Shown: positions 18,780 to 29,224, counted from the stretch's first letter. The stretch: DNA of 64,000 nucleotides from Qipengyuania sp. SS22 (GCF_025736935.1 NZ_CP107048.1:310001-374000), one strand, 5' to 3'. The notes: generated by a model not told the origin, from the letters alone. Numbers and translations: made by a program.

Positions 18780-19038
18780 CCTCGACCATGGCCGAAAGCT
18801 GCGCCATCACCGCATCCGCATCTTCGCCTGCAACCACAATCTCGATCGTGTCGCCCTTGGCCGCGCCAAGCATCATCAGGCCGAGGATCGAGCCGCCGGC
18901 TGCCTCATTGTCGCCCTTCGCCACGCGGACGGTGCAGCCTGCGGGGAGTTCGGCTACCGCATTGACGAACTTCGCGCTCGCCCGGGCGTGGAGCCCGCGC
19001 TGGTTGACCACCACAAGACTCTTGCGCAGCTCGTTCAA
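18760..19038 (-). CDS. ptsH: HPr phosphocarrier protein
   Basis: A 92-residue HPr. The phospho-histidine lies in RGLHARASAKFV (His17), and the HprK-target serine region is AAGGSILGLMMLGAAKGD. In alphaproteobacteria it relays phosphate from EI-Ntr to EIIA-type proteins and serves as a regulatory signal, since transport EIIs are few. The start overlaps the EIIA stop (ATGA), and the end overlaps the next gene. hprK is nearby, consistent with Ser phosphorylation control. Confidence 0.96.
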   Translation of the reverse strand: MNELRKSLVVVNQRGLHARASAKFVNAVAELPAGCTVRVAKGDNEAAGGSILGLMMLGAAKGDTIEIVVAGEDADAVMAQLSAMVEDGFGEP

Positions 19039-19460
19039 GACGCTTTCCGTGCGCCTGCGATATCCTGGCCGAGGAATTCGCTGGCGACCGTGATGTAATT
19101 GCGTCCGGCGGTCTGCGCGGCGTTGACCGCATCGACCACATTCATGCTCTTGCGCGCGCCCGCGAGGCGGATCAGCATCGGCAGGTTGATCCCGGCGATC
19201 ACTTCAATGTGGCCCGTATCGAGCAGCGAGATGGCGAGGTTGGAGGGCGTCCCGCCGAACAGGTCGGTCAGGATGATTGCGCCCTGGCCATCGTCGACCG
19301 CCTTGATCGCGTCGGCGATGTCGGCGCGGCGCTGCTCCATATCGTCATTGGGACCGATACAAATGGTCGCCACGGCTTCCTGCTTGCCGACGACGTGCTC
19401 CATCGCATCGATGAAGTGTTCGGCCAGTTTGCCGTGGGTGACGAGGATCATGCCGATCAT
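19035..19460 (-). CDS. PTS EIIA component, mannose/fructose family
   Basis: A 141-residue EIIA-Man domain. The phospho-acceptor is His9 in MIGMILVTHGKLAEHF. LTDLFGGTPSNLAISL and NLPMLIRL are family blocks. No linked EIIB/C/D permease genes are present, as is usual for alphaproteobacteria, where this protein is regulatory and interacts with HPr/HprK and ChvG-ChvI signalling. It overlaps ptsH by 4 bp; rapZ lies 71 bp upstream. Confidence 0.94.
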   Translation of the reverse strand: MIGMILVTHGKLAEHFIDAMEHVVGKQEAVATICIGPNDDMEQRRADIADAIKAVDDGQGAIILTDLFGGTPSNLAISLLDTGHIEVIAGINLPMLIRLAGARKSMNVVDAVNAAQTAGRNYITVASEFLGQDIAGARKAS

Positions 19461-19531
19461 GCAGCTTCAGTTCCGTTGCGATGCCCGAAGAATATGCCAG
19501 CGTGGCGCTTAATCATTCCTTGCCCCCGGGT

Positions 19532-20428
19532 CTAGCGGCGCTCGAGCGGATCGGCGGGACGCGAACCGAGGTTACGGTGAATGACCGTGGGCGAAAAGCC
19601 AGCCTCACGCAAGACCTCGGCGGCGCGTTCCGCGCTATAGACCGAGCGGTGTCTCCCTCCGGTACAACCGAAGGCGATGTTGAGATAGCTGCGGCCCTGC
19701 GTTGCGTAGCGCGGCATGACCTCGAGCAGCAAATCGGTGATCTTGTTGAAAGCGGGGGCGAAGGCCGGATCGGCGGTAATATGGGCGCCCACCGCCTCGT
19801 CGAGCCCGGTCTGTTCGCGCAGCTCCTCGATCCAGTGCGGATTGTCGAGAAAGCGCATGTCGAACATCAGATCGGCGAGTGGGGGCATGCCGCGCGCGAA
19901 GCCGAAACTGGACACGGTTACCGTCATGCGCGGCTCGGCATCGTCGGCAAAGCGTTCGCGGACAATCTGTTGCAAATGGTTGGTGGAATAATCGGTCGTG
20001 TCGATGACGATATCGGCCCAACGGCGCAGCGGTTCGAGCAATTCGCGTTCGGCCTTGATACCGTCCATCGCAGTGCGCCCGCGGGCCATTGGATGCGGTC
20101 GGCGCGTCTCGTTGTAACGCCGTTCCAGTTCACCGCTGCCGCAATCGATGAACATGGTGGTCACATCGACCTCGTCCAGCCGGTCGAATTTCTTGAACAG
20201 CTCGATGATCTTGTCCGGCGCGAAGCCGCGAGTGCGCGAATCGACCCCGATAGCGAGCCGCGGATTGTCCGCCCCGCCACCAACCACCCGGCCCAGCAGG
20301 CGGATGGGGAAATTGTCGATCGTCTCCCAGCCAAGGTCGCCAAGCACCTGAAGCGCGGTCGATTTGCCCGCCCCGGACACACCGGTGACCAGGAGAACGT
20401 GCTGCTTGCGAGGCGAATCATCGGCCAT
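19532..20428 (-). CDS. rapZ: RNase adapter RapZ family nucleotide-binding protein
   Basis: A 298-residue protein with the Walker A LLVTGVSGAGKSTALQVL, the ETIDNFP motif and the C-terminal sugar-nucleotide-sensing domain (NIAFGCTGGRHRSVYSAE). In E. coli RapZ binds GlcN6P and sRNA GlmZ to control glmS. In alphaproteobacteria its partner RNAs are unknown. Its place between hprK and EIIA ties it to the PTS regulatory block. Confidence 0.94.
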   Translation of the reverse strand: MADDSPRKQHVLLVTGVSGAGKSTALQVLGDLGWETIDNFPIRLLGRVVGGGADNPRLAIGVDSRTRGFAPDKIIELFKKFDRLDEVDVTTMFIDCGSGELERRYNETRRPHPMARGRTAMDGIKAERELLEPLRRWADIVIDTTDYSTNHLQQIVRERFADDAEPRMTVTVSSFGFARGMPPLADLMFDMRFLDNPHWIEELREQTGLDEAVGAHITADPAFAPAFNKITDLLLEVMPRYATQGRSYLNIAFGCTGGRHRSVYSAERAAEVLREAGFSPTVIHRNLGSRPADPLERR

Positions 20429-20439
20429 GGCGGGGGTGC

Positions 20440-20880
20440 CTATGCCTTTTCATCGCCTTTGGGGAGGGGAAGCCCGTGCAGTTCCAACGCATATTCGGCG
20501 CGCAGTGCCTGCACCGCATCACCGGGAGCAAAAGGCAGCATCGGTATGGCGACACCGTCGATGTCGCGCGCGGGAATGTCCATCGGGAAACGCGGTGCAG
20601 CGGGATCGAGCGTGAGCAGCAGCGCGACCGGGCCTTCGGTCACGGGCAGTTCGGCGATACCCACATTGCGGATCTCGATCAGCCCGCAGGTATTGGGCGG
20701 CGGTCCGGCAAGCAGCGTGTCGCGATTGCGGATGACGGACACGGCATCGTCTCCCACCAGCGTGGCTCCGCGATCGATCAGCGCCAGTGCGAGCGCCGAT
20801 TTGCCAGATCCCGGCGGACCCTCGATCAGCAGCACCCGCCCAGCGACCGCCACAGCGGTAATATTGGCGAGCACCGCCAT
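20440..20880 (-). CDS. hprK: HPr kinase/phosphorylase, short alphaproteobacterial form
   Basis: A 146-residue protein containing only the C-terminal catalytic half of HprK. It has the P-loop LLIEGPPGSGKSALALALI, GATLVGDDAVSV and a shortened C-terminus. Firmicute HprK is about 310 residues; the N-terminal domain is absent, as is typical in alphaproteobacteria. It phosphorylates HPr on serine in response to metabolite levels. It starts 2 bp after chvG. Confidence 0.93.
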   Translation of the reverse strand: MAVLANITAVAVAGRVLLIEGPPGSGKSALALALIDRGATLVGDDAVSVIRNRDTLLAGPPPNTCGLIEIRNVGIAELPVTEGPVALLLTLDPAAPRFPMDIPARDIDGVAIPMLPFAPGDAVQALRAEYALELHGLPLPKGDEKA

Positions 20881-20882
20881 GC

Positions 20883-22448
20883 TCAGCGCCTGGCCGGAAG
20901 GCCCAGGTGCAGGCAGGCTCCGCTTTCGCCATCCATCCGCGAGGTGGCGACCAGCGTACCGTCATGCGCCTCGGCGATGGTCCGCGCGATCGCGAGGCCA
21001 AGGCCCGAATGATTGCCAAAATCTTCTTCCGCCGGGCGGTCCGAATGGAAGCGCCGGAAGACCTTCTCGCGCTTTTTCTCGGGGATGCCGGGACCCTCGT
21101 CGCAGATTGTCAGTGTGATCCAGTCGTCGCGGCGGCTGAGGTCGGCCCAGATGCAGCCCGAAGGCGGTGAAAAGGACACTGCATTGTCGAGCAGGTTCTG
21201 GATCACGCGCTCGAGCCGTACCGGCACGCCCATGACCCGCGCTGGCCGATCCGCGCCCGAGATTTCGAGCGTGCGGCCCTCGTTCTCGTCGCGCGCCTCG
21301 CGGCTTTCGACGATGGTGCAGAGCAATTGCGCCAGGTCGACGGGCTCGAATTCGGTCCGCGACATTTCGGCATCGATGCGGCTGGCGTCCGAGATCTCGG
21401 TGACCAGACGGTCGATCCGCCGCACGTCATGCGTGGCGATATCGAGCAATTGCGCGCGCAATTCGGGATCCTCGACCTTGCTCAGCGATTCGGTGGCGCT
21501 GCGGAGCGAGGCGAGCGGGTTCTTGATCTCATGCGCGACATCGGCCGCGAAATGTTCGACCGCATCAATCCGCTGCCGCAGCGCGGCGGTCATGTCCGAG
21601 ATCGAACGCGCGAGCATGCCGATCTCGTCGCGGCGCTGGGGCAGGCGCGGCACTTCGACCTGCCGGTCGCGGCCCTGCCGCACGCGGACTGCCGCATGGA
21701 CCAGTTCGCGCAAGGGGCGCACGATCGTCTGCGCGAGGAAGAACGACAGCAGGGTCGAAATGACCAGCGCCAGCAGCACGACCAGCGCCACGGTCGAACG
21801 GGCTTCGCGGACGCTTTCGGTGATGTCGACCGGGTTGCGCGTCAGCAGCAGCGTATCGCCGTCGAGCCCGACCGGCGCGGCGGCGTTGATTACATGCGTG
21901 CCGTCGGGCGCATCGCGCAGGACGATTTGCGTCAGGCTGTCTTCGCGCGCCCGTGTCAGTTCGGGCCAGTCGCCGACATCGTCTGTCTCGGGCTCGACAT
22001 AGTCGGGCAGGGCAGGGGCACCGACCACCCGGTCGAACCAGCGATCGAGCCGCAGCGCGAAGGCATCCTGGTCGACCTCCTTCGCGCTCGGCAGGACGAA
22101 ACTGGGCGGAGCAAGCTTGAAACTGTCCGATTCGAGCGTGCCGTCGGGGCTGTAGACCCGCAGGCGCAGGCGTTGCTCCTTGCCGATCTGGATCAGCAAT
22201 GCTTCCTGCCGTTGCGGGGTTGCGCCGGCCAGCGCTTCGGCGGTGATCTGCGCTTCCACCAGCGCCAGCTTGAACCGCTCGTCGAGCAATTGCTTGCGAT
22301 AGGCATCGACATAGATGACCCCGCCGCCCAGCAGCACCAGCGGCAGGATGTTGACGAACAGGATGCGGCTGGTGAGCGAGAGCCGCCGCGACCAGCGCTG
22401 CTTCTCGATCCGCGGATCGCCTTTGAGGACACTGCCGGTTTCGGACAT
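20883..22448 (-). CDS. chvG: ChvG-type sensor histidine kinase
   Basis: A 521-residue inner-membrane kinase. Membrane segment 1 is at about 27-47, with a periplasmic sensing region of about 180 residues (stimulus-sensing type). Membrane segment 2 is at about 232-252, then HAMP. The H-box is [20 protein letters not shown] (His near 305), with the HATPase boxes [20 protein letters not shown] and [18 protein letters not shown]. In relatives (ChvG, ExoS) it senses acid or envelope stress. It follows chvI by 17 bp. Confidence 0.95.
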   Translation of the reverse strand: MSETGSVLKGDPRIEKQRWSRRLSLTSRILFVNILPLVLLGGGVIYVDAYRKQLLDERFKLALVEAQITAEALAGATPQRQEALLIQIGKEQRLRLRVYSPDGTLESDSFKLAPPSFVLPSAKEVDQDAFALRLDRWFDRVVGAPALPDYVEPETDDVGDWPELTRAREDSLTQIVLRDAPDGTHVINAAAPVGLDGDTLLLTRNPVDITESVREARSTVALVVLLALVISTLLSFFLAQTIVRPLRELVHAAVRVRQGRDRQVEVPRLPQRRDEIGMLARSISDMTAALRQRIDAVEHFAADVAHEIKNPLASLRSATESLSKVEDPELRAQLLDIATHDVRRIDRLVTEISDASRIDAEMSRTEFEPVDLAQLLCTIVESREARDENEGRTLEISGADRPARVMGVPVRLERVIQNLLDNAVSFSPPSGCIWADLSRRDDWITLTICDEGPGIPEKKREKVFRRFHSDRPAEEDFGNHSGLGLAIARTIAEAHDGTLVATSRMDGESGACLHLGLPARR

Positions 22449-22465
22449 GGACCGTGTGCCTCGCC

Positions 22466-23221
22466 TCAGCCTTCGTTGAAGCTGTAGCCTGCACCGTACA
22501 GCGTCTCGATGGCGGAGAAGGTGGAATCGACGCTGCGGAACTTGCGGCGCATGCGCTTGATATGGCTGTCGACCGTGCGATCATCGACGAAGACATCGTC
22601 GGGATAGGCGGCATCCATCAGCTGGTTGCGGCTCTTGATCACGCCCGGGCGCGCAGCCAGCGCCTCGAGCAGCAGGAATTCGGTCACGGTCAGCGATACC
22701 GGCTGTCCGTCCCAGGTCACATGGTGGCGCGCCGGGTCCATGAACAAGCGCCCGCGTTCGACCAGCTCGCCCGGCTTGTCGTCGAACTGCTCGGACAGCA
22801 GCAGTGGATGGTCACCCCCGCTGCGCCGCAGGATCGCGCGGATGCGCGCCAGCAGCAGGCGCAGGCTGAACGGCTTGGCGATGTAATCGTCCGCGCCCAT
22901 TTCCAAGCCGGCCTGCTCATCGGTTTCATCGTCCTTGCTGGTCAGGAAGATCACCGGCAGCGGCGAGTGTTCGCGCAGGCGGCGGAGCAGCTCCATCCCA
23001 TCCATCTTGGGCATTTTGATATCGAAGATGGCAAGGTCGGGCGGATTGGACAGCAGCGCGCCCAGCGCCGCCTCGCCGTCCGAGTAAACGCGTGTGGCGA
23101 ATCCTTCGGCCTGCAACGCGATCGACACGGTGGTAAGGATATTGCGGTCGTCATCGACCAGCGCGATGACCGTGCGGTTCGTCTCGCCCTGCGGCATCGC
23201 CTCTGCGCCCATGTGCTCCAT
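22466..23221 (-). CDS. chvI: ChvI-type response regulator
   Basis: A response regulator with a receiver domain (acid pocket ALVDDDRN, phospho-Asp in [22 protein letters not shown]) and an OmpR-type winged helix ([33 protein letters not shown]). It ends in the conserved YGAGYSFNE. Three in-frame ATGs (23221, 23212, 23197) are possible, giving 251, 248 or 243 residues. It controls envelope, exopolysaccharide and carbon genes in relatives. Divergent from pckA. Confidence 0.95.
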   Translation of the reverse strand: MEHMGAEAMPQGETNRTVIALVDDDRNILTTVSIALQAEGFATRVYSDGEAALGALLSNPPDLAIFDIKMPKMDGMELLRRLREHSPLPVIFLTSKDDETDEQAGLEMGADDYIAKPFSLRLLLARIRAILRRSGGDHPLLLSEQFDDKPGELVERGRLFMDPARHHVTWDGQPVSLTVTEFLLLEALAARPGVIKSRNQLMDAAYPDDVFVDDRTVDSHIKRMRRKFRSVDSTFSAIETLYGAGYSFNEG

Positions 23222-23401
23222 GCCCCGATGACTAGCCGCAATGCCGCGGCAAAACAACGCAGGCTGTCGCCTGCCGCGCACTTATCGGCAGTCAGCCGTT
23301 TGACGGCGGGTGGCAGCCGGACTATTGGCGTTCAGGACAGCCGCGCATTCGTATGCGCAGGCCACTTTCGGACGAACCCGCATCATGCGCTGGAGAATTC
23401 A
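23222..23401. promoter_or_regulatory. divergent promoter region chvI / pckA
   Basis: A 180-bp gap between oppositely directed start codons must hold both promoters. A GGAG ribosome site (23392-23395) precedes the pckA GTG. No clear -35/-10 pair could be picked with confidence. The arrangement makes ChvI control of pckA possible, as in rhizobia, but no binding site is proven here. Confidence 0.5.
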
Positions 23402-25000
23402 GTGACCTTTTCGCTTTCCCATTCGCTTGCCGATCAGGGCATCCAGACTTCCGCCACCATTCACCCCAACATGACGTCGGAAGAGCTGACCGCTGCCGCG
23501 CTGGAGCGCAGCGAGGGACGCCGCGCCAAGGACGGTCCGCTGGTGGTCGAAACGGGCAAGCACACGGGCCGCAGCGCGAAGGACAAGTTCATCGTCCGCA
23601 ACGCCGAAACCGAAGACACCGTATGGTGGGACAACAACGCCTCGATGACCCCGGCGCATTTCGCCGCCCTCAAGGAAGATTTCCTCAAGGCGGTGGCGGA
23701 CAAGGGCGAGCTTTTCGTCGCCGATCTGTTCGGCGGCTCGCAGCCCGAACACCGCGTCAATGTCCGGGTGATCAACGAACTCGCGTGGCATAACCAGTTC
23801 ATCCGCACGCTGCTGGTCCGCCCGACCGAGGCCGAGCTCGACGGTTTCGTGCCCGAATACACCATCATCGACCTGCCCAGCTTCAAGGCCGACCCCGAAT
23901 GCCACGGGACGCGCAGCGAGACCGTGATCGCGGTCAATCTCGAAGAAAAGCTGATCCTGATCGGCGGCACCAAATATGCCGGCGAGATGAAGAAGAGCGT
24001 CTTCGGCATCCTCAACTACCTGCTGCCCGCCAAGGGTGTGATGCCGATGCACTGCTCGGCCAATATCGGCCCCGACGGCAAGTCTGCCGTGTTCTTCGGC
24101 CTGTCGGGCACTGGCAAGACCACGCTGTCGGCCGATGCCAGCCGCACGCTGATCGGCGACGACGAACATGGCTGGTCGGATACCGCGGTCTTCAATTTCG
24201 AAGGCGGCTGCTACGCCAAGATGATCCGTCTCAACCCCGAGGCCGAGCCGGAAATCTATGCCACCACCAAGATGGAAGGCACTGTCCTCGAGAACGTCGT
24301 GATGAACGATGCGGGCGAAATCGACCTCGACGACAACAGCCTCGCGGAAAATACCCGCGGCGCCTATCCGCTGTCGTCGATTCCGAACACGTCGGAAAAG
24401 AACATGGGCCCGCCGCCCTCCAACGTCATCATGCTGACCGCCGATGCCTTCGGCGTGCTGCCTCCGATCGCGCGGCTGACCCCCGATCAGGCGATGTATC
24501 ACTTCCTGTCGGGCTACACCGCCAAGGTCGCGGGCACCGAAATCGGCGTGACCGAGCCTGAAGCCACTTTCAGCACCTGTTTCGGCGCGCCCTTCATGCC
24601 GCGTCACCCGAGCGTTTACGGCAATCTGCTGAAGAAGCGCATCGCCAAGGGCGAAGTGCATTGCTGGCTGGTCAACACCGGCTGGACCGGCGGCAAATAC
24701 GGCGTGGGCAGCCGGATGCCGATCAAGGCGACGCGCGCGCTGCTCAACGCTGCGCTCGACGGGTCGCTCAACGATGCCGAATTCCGCAAGGACCCAAATT
24801 TCGGTTTCGAAGTGCCGGTTGCGGTTGCGGGCGTCGATACGGGCATTCTCGATCCGCGGTCGACCTGGACCGACAAGGACGAATACGATCGCACCGCCAG
24901 CAAGCTGGTGCAGCTGTTCGTCGACAATTTCGAACCCTTCGCTGCGCATGTCGACCAAGGCGTGCGTGATGCGGCGCCGCGCAAATCGGTCGCTGCCTGA
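23402..25000 (+). CDS. pckA: phosphoenolpyruvate carboxykinase (ATP)
   Basis: A 532-residue ATP-dependent PEP carboxykinase converting oxaloacetate to PEP, the entry step of gluconeogenesis. The kinase-1a P-loop is [16 protein letters not shown]. Metal and substrate residues are in [18 protein letters not shown] and the C-terminal [15 protein letters not shown]. It starts at GTG. A hairpin terminator follows at 25042-25075. Confidence 0.97.
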   Translation: MTFSLSHSLADQGIQTSATIHPNMTSEELTAAALERSEGRRAKDGPLVVETGKHTGRSAKDKFIVRNAETEDTVWWDNNASMTPAHFAALKEDFLKAVADKGELFVADLFGGSQPEHRVNVRVINELAWHNQFIRTLLVRPTEAELDGFVPEYTIIDLPSFKADPECHGTRSETVIAVNLEEKLILIGGTKYAGEMKKSVFGILNYLLPAKGVMPMHCSANIGPDGKSAVFFGLSGTGKTTLSADASRTLIGDDEHGWSDTAVFNFEGGCYAKMIRLNPEAEPEIYATTKMEGTVLENVVMNDAGEIDLDDNSLAENTRGAYPLSSIPNTSEKNMGPPPSNVIMLTADAFGVLPPIARLTPDQAMYHFLSGYTAKVAGTEIGVTEPEATFSTCFGAPFMPRHPSVYGNLLKKRIAKGEVHCWLVNTGWTGGKYGVGSRMPIKATRALLNAALDGSLNDAEFRKDPNFGFEVPVAVAGVDTGILDPRSTWTDKDEYDRTASKLVQLFVDNFEPFAAHVDQGVRDAAPRKSVAA

Positions 25001-25041
25001 CCCGTTTCGCTCCGCTCAGGAGCGCACCAGTCGGAGAGGAG

Positions 25042-25075
25042 GCCCCCGGCCGCAGCAATGCGGACCGGGGGCTTT
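25042..25075 (+). terminator. terminator after pckA
   Basis: Stem GCCCCCGGCCGC / GCGGACCGGGGGC with one bulged base, short loop, followed by TTT. It lies 41 bp past the pckA stop. The T-tract is short, so efficiency is uncertain. Confidence 0.75.
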
Positions 25076-25131
25076 AACATTGTGCCCCCAACTGGCATGC
25101 TGTGGCCACTTTACCGCAGGAGATACGCGCG

Positions 25132-25452
25132 ATGGGCCTTTTCGACAGCATTCTCAGCCAGGTCGGTGACAATCCGACCGTGACCAACATGGCGGAGAAA
25201 TTCGGCATCGACCCCGAACTCGCGGCGAAGGCCGTTGCGGCGCTGGGCGAGGCGCATCAGGACCCGGGCGACACGATCGAAGTCGCCTCGGCCAAGACCG
25301 GAATGGACACGCAGATGCTCGAACAGATCCGCGATGCGATCGGCGGCGAAGGCTCGCTCGCCAAGTTCGCCAGCATGCTCGACCTCGATGGCGACGGCAA
25401 TCCGCTCGACGATATCGCCGGCATGGCCAGCGGGTTGTTCGGAAAGAAGTAA
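25132..25452 (+). CDS. hypothetical small acidic protein
   Basis: A 106-residue soluble protein (MGLFDSILSQVGDNPTVTNM) with a helical, acidic make-up and a C-terminal Asp-rich LDLDGDGNPLDD segment that resembles an EF-hand-like calcium loop. It ends in a glycine-rich amphipathic tail. The ATG at 25132 has CAGGAGA upstream. It is reminiscent of DUF937/YidB-like small proteins by its start, but not confidently assigned. Confidence 0.7.
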   Translation: MGLFDSILSQVGDNPTVTNMAEKFGIDPELAAKAVAALGEAHQDPGDTIEVASAKTGMDTQMLEQIRDAIGGEGSLAKFASMLDLDGDGNPLDDIAGMASGLFGKK

Positions 25453-25729
25453 CGCTGGCTCAGACCGTGCTGGTGGGCACCGCCAGCCGGTCGAGTTAGC
25501 TCCAAATACGGCTCGCCACGACCGAGCCTTCGCCGACCGCGCTGTTCTTCAGCTCGAACTGACGCCGCCGGCGGGCGGAGAACACGCCGATAACATGGTC
25601 GGACAATTCGGCACGCGCGGCATGGTCTCGAGGTCTTCGCCCGATGCTCCCATCGCGCCGACTTCATCGTGCCGGAGCGACCCGGCGTGCCCAGCTATAG
25701 TCGTGGGCGGCTGTCTGCGCGAGCGCGGA
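25453..25729. other. gene-free stretch, possible decayed coding sequence
   Basis: 277 bp without a convincing gene between convergent neighbours. On the minus strand a short open segment ends NSAVGEGSVVASRIWS and stops at about 25501. It could be the tail of a decayed gene, but too little remains to identify. No strong terminator is seen. Confidence 0.35.
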
Positions 25730-27295
25730 TTACTCGTCCTCGTCTTCGCTATCGTCGGTGAGCTTTCCGGCCAGTTCCGTGAGCATATCGGTCAAGTCGA
25801 GCACGCGGCCCGGGCGCCATTTCGTCCCTTCGTCAACGAGCGCAAGCTCATCGAGATACCGCTGCGCCAGGCTTGCCTCGGACCCACCATGCGGATTGGC
25901 GGCAACGGGTGCGAGGTTGCTGCGGGCCAGTTCGATCCTGCCTTCGCGTGCCTGCATCAGTGCCACATTCATTGCCAGGCCGCGGTCGAAGGGCGCCAGC
26001 TGCGCCGCACGCTCGAGCGCATGCTTGGCGTTCTCGCTGGGCTCCTCGCCGCGTTCGGTGAAACTGCGATAGTAATAGACCAGCGGGAGCGGGTGATCGT
26101 TCTCGAGCCGATTGAGCGCGGAGAAGGGCTGCATGGCCTGGGCATAGGCAGCGGCCTCGTCATCCGCCTCGCGCGCCATCCTGAACAGCGCATAGCCTTT
26201 CTGGACATAGGCGTTCTTCACCGATGGATCGATTGCCAGCGCCGCATCGGCGGCCGCAATCGCGGTGGCGGTGTTACCGGCATCGTATTCTGCCTCTGCC
26301 AGCGCCGCGCGGACCCCGGCATCATCGGGGTAGAGCGCGGCCACTTCGCGCGCGTCGATGAGCACTTCGGCGGCGAGTTCCTCGTCCACACCGCGCTTCG
26401 AACGGATGATCACGGGGAGCATTTCATCCATCCCCTCGCTCAGGCGTTCGACCGTGATGGGTTTGATCGGCAGGATATGGGACTGGAGAGCAAATCCACT
26501 CAGCTTGCGCTTCATCAGATAGCGGTCGAGATCCTTGCCGAGCGTGCGCAAATCGCCGAATTCAGCGTGCGCGGCGTCGATTGATGCCTCGCCCGCGGCG
26601 ATGCGGCGCGCGTAGCCGAGCAGCTGGCCTTTGCGATCCGGGTCGAACGTCAAAAAATGGTACAACGCCCAGCTACGCCCGTAGAAATCGTCGCGCGAAC
26701 CCGATCCGCCGATCTTGAATTTTCCCCGTTCGAACAGCTCGTCCATCGAGACTTCGGGTGCGTAGGCCAGCTCGGCCGAACGGTGATAGGCCGGACGTCC
26801 GATGTGAACCTCGCCATTGCGCGGGAAACGCGCCGAGGCGAAGAATTCGGCCCCGCCTTCGTCCATCCAGCGCGGCATGGCGAACCGCGAGCTCGCGATC
26901 AGGAAATGGTGGGCATATTCGTGGAGCAGGACGGTCATCGACCAGTCGAGCTCGCCATGCCCCGCGCGGATATTCTGGACGAAGGCGGTCGAACCGCCGG
27001 CGCGGGGAATATAGAACCCGCCGACGTTTCGCGATCCCGAGAGCTTGCGCATGGTGCGCGAGCCGCCGACGGCATAGACGGTCACCCGGTTCGACGGGCT
27101 TGGCGTTTCGACCTCGCGCCCGGTCACGAAAGCCATCGCCGAATGATACCGTTCGAGCATGGTGGCGAAGCGCGTGATGTCCTTGGCGCTGTCGTCGGCA
27201 TAGATGACGAAATGCTCGCTTTCCGCGCGATGCCAGTCGGCCTGCGCGGGAACAGCGAGAGCTAGGGCTGCGATAGCAGCAAAGAACCGGAACAT
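25730..27295 (-). CDS. exported gluzincin-like peptidase with TPR-like region (DUF1570-like)
   Basis: A 521-residue protein with a signal peptide (1-19, cut near AQA). The N-terminal half has a zinc-protease motif HEYAHH (125-130) and a downstream acidic WMDEGGAEF (143-151), matching a gluzincin arrangement. The C-terminal half (about 290-480) is Ala-rich and helical in TPR-like pairs (DAALAIDPSVKNAYVQKGYA). It probably sits in the periplasm. The substrate is unknown. The acidic tail is DDSEDEDE. Confidence 0.78.
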   Translation of the reverse strand: MFRFFAAIAALALAVPAQADWHRAESEHFVIYADDSAKDITRFATMLERYHSAMAFVTGREVETPSPSNRVTVYAVGGSRTMRKLSGSRNVGGFYIPRAGGSTAFVQNIRAGHGELDWSMTVLLHEYAHHFLIASSRFAMPRWMDEGGAEFFASARFPRNGEVHIGRPAYHRSAELAYAPEVSMDELFERGKFKIGGSGSRDDFYGRSWALYHFLTFDPDRKGQLLGYARRIAAGEASIDAAHAEFGDLRTLGKDLDRYLMKRKLSGFALQSHILPIKPITVERLSEGMDEMLPVIIRSKRGVDEELAAEVLIDAREVAALYPDDAGVRAALAEAEYDAGNTATAIAAADAALAIDPSVKNAYVQKGYALFRMAREADDEAAAYAQAMQPFSALNRLENDHPLPLVYYYRSFTERGEEPSENAKHALERAAQLAPFDRGLAMNVALMQAREGRIELARSNLAPVAANPHGGSEASLAQRYLDELALVDEGTKWRPGRVLDLTDMLTELAGKLTDDSEDEDE

Positions 27296-27367
27296 GGATG
27301 CGACCCCCGTCGATGTGTTGTGGCATCGAACCTAGCGGGGGGCCGTTAGAATTCTATGACAAAAACG

Positions 27368-29224
27368 TCATTCCATCGTCGACGCGGCGATATAGCGGCC
27401 GACGTTCTTTTCCAGCACGTCCATCGGGACATTGCCGCCGAGCACGACCGCGTCGTTGAACGCCTTGAAGTCATAGGCCGCGCCCAGTTCGCGCTGCGCC
27501 CGCGCGCGCTGGTCGACGATGCGGCTGTGGCCCAGCTTGTAACCGGTCGCCTGTCCCGGCCAGCTGCAATAGCGATCGACCTCGCTCTCGACCTCTGCGG
27601 GCTTGCTGCCATTGCGGGTGACGAAGAAATCGACCGCCTTCGCGCGGCTCCAGCCCTTGGCGTGCAGGCCGGTATCCACCACCATCCGGCAGGCGCGGAA
27701 GGCGAGGCTCTGCAGATAACCCAGCTTGCCGACTTCGAAATCCTCATAGGCGCCCAGCTCGTCGGCGAGTTGCTCGCCGTAAAGCGCCCAGCCTTCGCTG
27801 AACGGATTGAAGGCGAGGATAGAGCGGATCAGCGGCAGGCGGTTCGAATATTCGCCCTCCCACACATGACCCGGAATGGTCTCGTGATAGGTGAGGTCGG
27901 CAAGATCGTATTTGCGGTGCAGATCGGTGCTGCGCAAATTGATCCAGAACCGACCGGGGATGCTGCCATCCTTGCTGCCCGCGCCGCCATAGGCGCCTGG
28001 CGCGCCGACTTCCTCGGCGGGCGGGATGCGGCGCACCTCCATGTTGGGATCGACCAGCGTGTTGAAGGCGCGGGGCATCTGCGCCTTGATCCACTCGACC
28101 CGATCGGCGATGAAATCCATGATCTGCGCGCGCCCCGGATCGCCCTCGGCGAACTTGTAGCGCGGGTCGGCGGCCAGCGCCTGCATGCGTTCGCCCACCG
28201 AGCCGCTGGTATAGCCGATGCCGCGCAGGATCGGGTCCATCCGCGCATGCAGCGCTTCGAGCTCGGCGAGGCCCTGCCGGTGCACCTCGTCGGCGGACAG
28301 GCGCGTGGTCGTGCTCGAACGCAGCGCCCAGGCGTAGAATTCCTCGCCATGCGGGCGCGCGGAAATACCCGGCGCATCGCTGGCGGCGGCGCGTTCGGCG
28401 CGCAGTTCCTCGAGCTGGCGATTCAGCGCTTCGGCGATTGGCCCGCTTTCCAGCGCCAGCGCGCGATTGGCATGGCTTTCGGGCATGCCCATGGCTTGCA
28501 GTTTGGCGCGCAGATCGTCGGCGAACAGTTCGCCCTTGCCCGCGCTGGCGATGGTCTGTTCCATCTGGCGCAGCGCCTTGTCGAGCAGGAAGGCAGGCGG
28601 GACCACGCCCATCCCGCGCGCCTGGCGGATCCGCGCCAGCTCACCATCGAATGTGGCGGGCATCGCTTCCATCCGTTCGATATAGGCATCGGCATCGTCG
28701 CCGTTCTCGACCTTGTGGTTCGACTGCATGAAGCGCGGCAGAGCGAGATATTCGCCAACGTTCTGGATCACGACATAGGGCGCGGTGCGCCAATTGCCGA
28801 CCGGCGTATCGCCATAGGGCAGCGCGAAGCCGTCGAGCGCGAGTTCATAGGCGCTTTCGACGACATCGAGGCTGGTCACGGTCGCGCTGTCGAGGCCTTC
28901 GCGCGGCTGTGCGCGAACGCGGTCGAGATCCTGCCTGAGCGTCGCGGCATAAGCAGCCTGCCCGGCGGGCGACTGGTCTTCGAGCTTGCCGCGCAAATCG
29001 TAATAGCGGCCGGTGTCCACCCCCAGCGCGGTCGCGCGTTCGGGTTCGTGCGCGAGCAGATTGTAGCCGACCACTTCGAGCAGCCGCTCCGCGCCGATCG
29101 CCTGCGCGCGGGCGATCGCTCCGGGGCGCGCGGTGGCGGCGCATCCCGACAGGGCAAGAGCGGATGTCGCGCCAAGCCCGGCGAGGGCTTGGCGGCGGGT
29201 GATGGCGGTGCTGGTCTGGGTCAT
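27368..29224 (-). CDS. DUF885 family exported lipoprotein, putative metallopeptidase
   Basis: A 618-residue protein. The N-terminus combines a Tat-like twin arginine (TRRQALAG) with a lipobox (LSGC). The DUF885 signature with putative zinc ligands is LTYHETIPGHVWEGEY near residue 460, followed by EGWALYGEQLADELGAY. Family members are thought to be M32/thermolysin-like peptidases, but most are uncharacterised. The ATG at 29224 is the start of the leader. DUF3597 gene lies 37 bp upstream. Confidence 0.85.
   Translation of the reverse strand: MTQTSTAITRRQALAGLGATSALALSGCAATARPGAIARAQAIGAERLLEVVGYNLLAHEPERATALGVDTGRYYDLRGKLEDQSPAGQAAYAATLRQDLDRVRAQPREGLDSATVTSLDVVESAYELALDGFALPYGDTPVGNWRTAPYVVIQNVGEYLALPRFMQSNHKVENGDDADAYIERMEAMPATFDGELARIRQARGMGVVPPAFLLDKALRQMEQTIASAGKGELFADDLRAKLQAMGMPESHANRALALESGPIAEALNRQLEELRAERAAASDAPGISARPHGEEFYAWALRSSTTTRLSADEVHRQGLAELEALHARMDPILRGIGYTSGSVGERMQALAADPRYKFAEGDPGRAQIMDFIADRVEWIKAQMPRAFNTLVDPNMEVRRIPPAEEVGAPGAYGGAGSKDGSIPGRFWINLRSTDLHRKYDLADLTYHETIPGHVWEGEYSNRLPLIRSILAFNPFSEGWALYGEQLADELGAYEDFEVGKLGYLQSLAFRACRMVVDTGLHAKGWSRAKAVDFFVTRNGSKPAEVESEVDRYCSWPGQATGYKLGHSRIVDQRARAQRELGAAYDFKAFNDAVVLGGNVPMDVLEKNVGRYIAASTME

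Noticed and set aside
23399..24958. 519-codon minus-strand frame opposite pckA
   Set aside because: Shadow frame of pckA.
26657..27265. Long plus-strand open frame opposite the DUF1570-like peptidase gene
   Set aside because: It is the antisense shadow of a well-supported gene with signal peptide and HExxH motif, and shows no family features.
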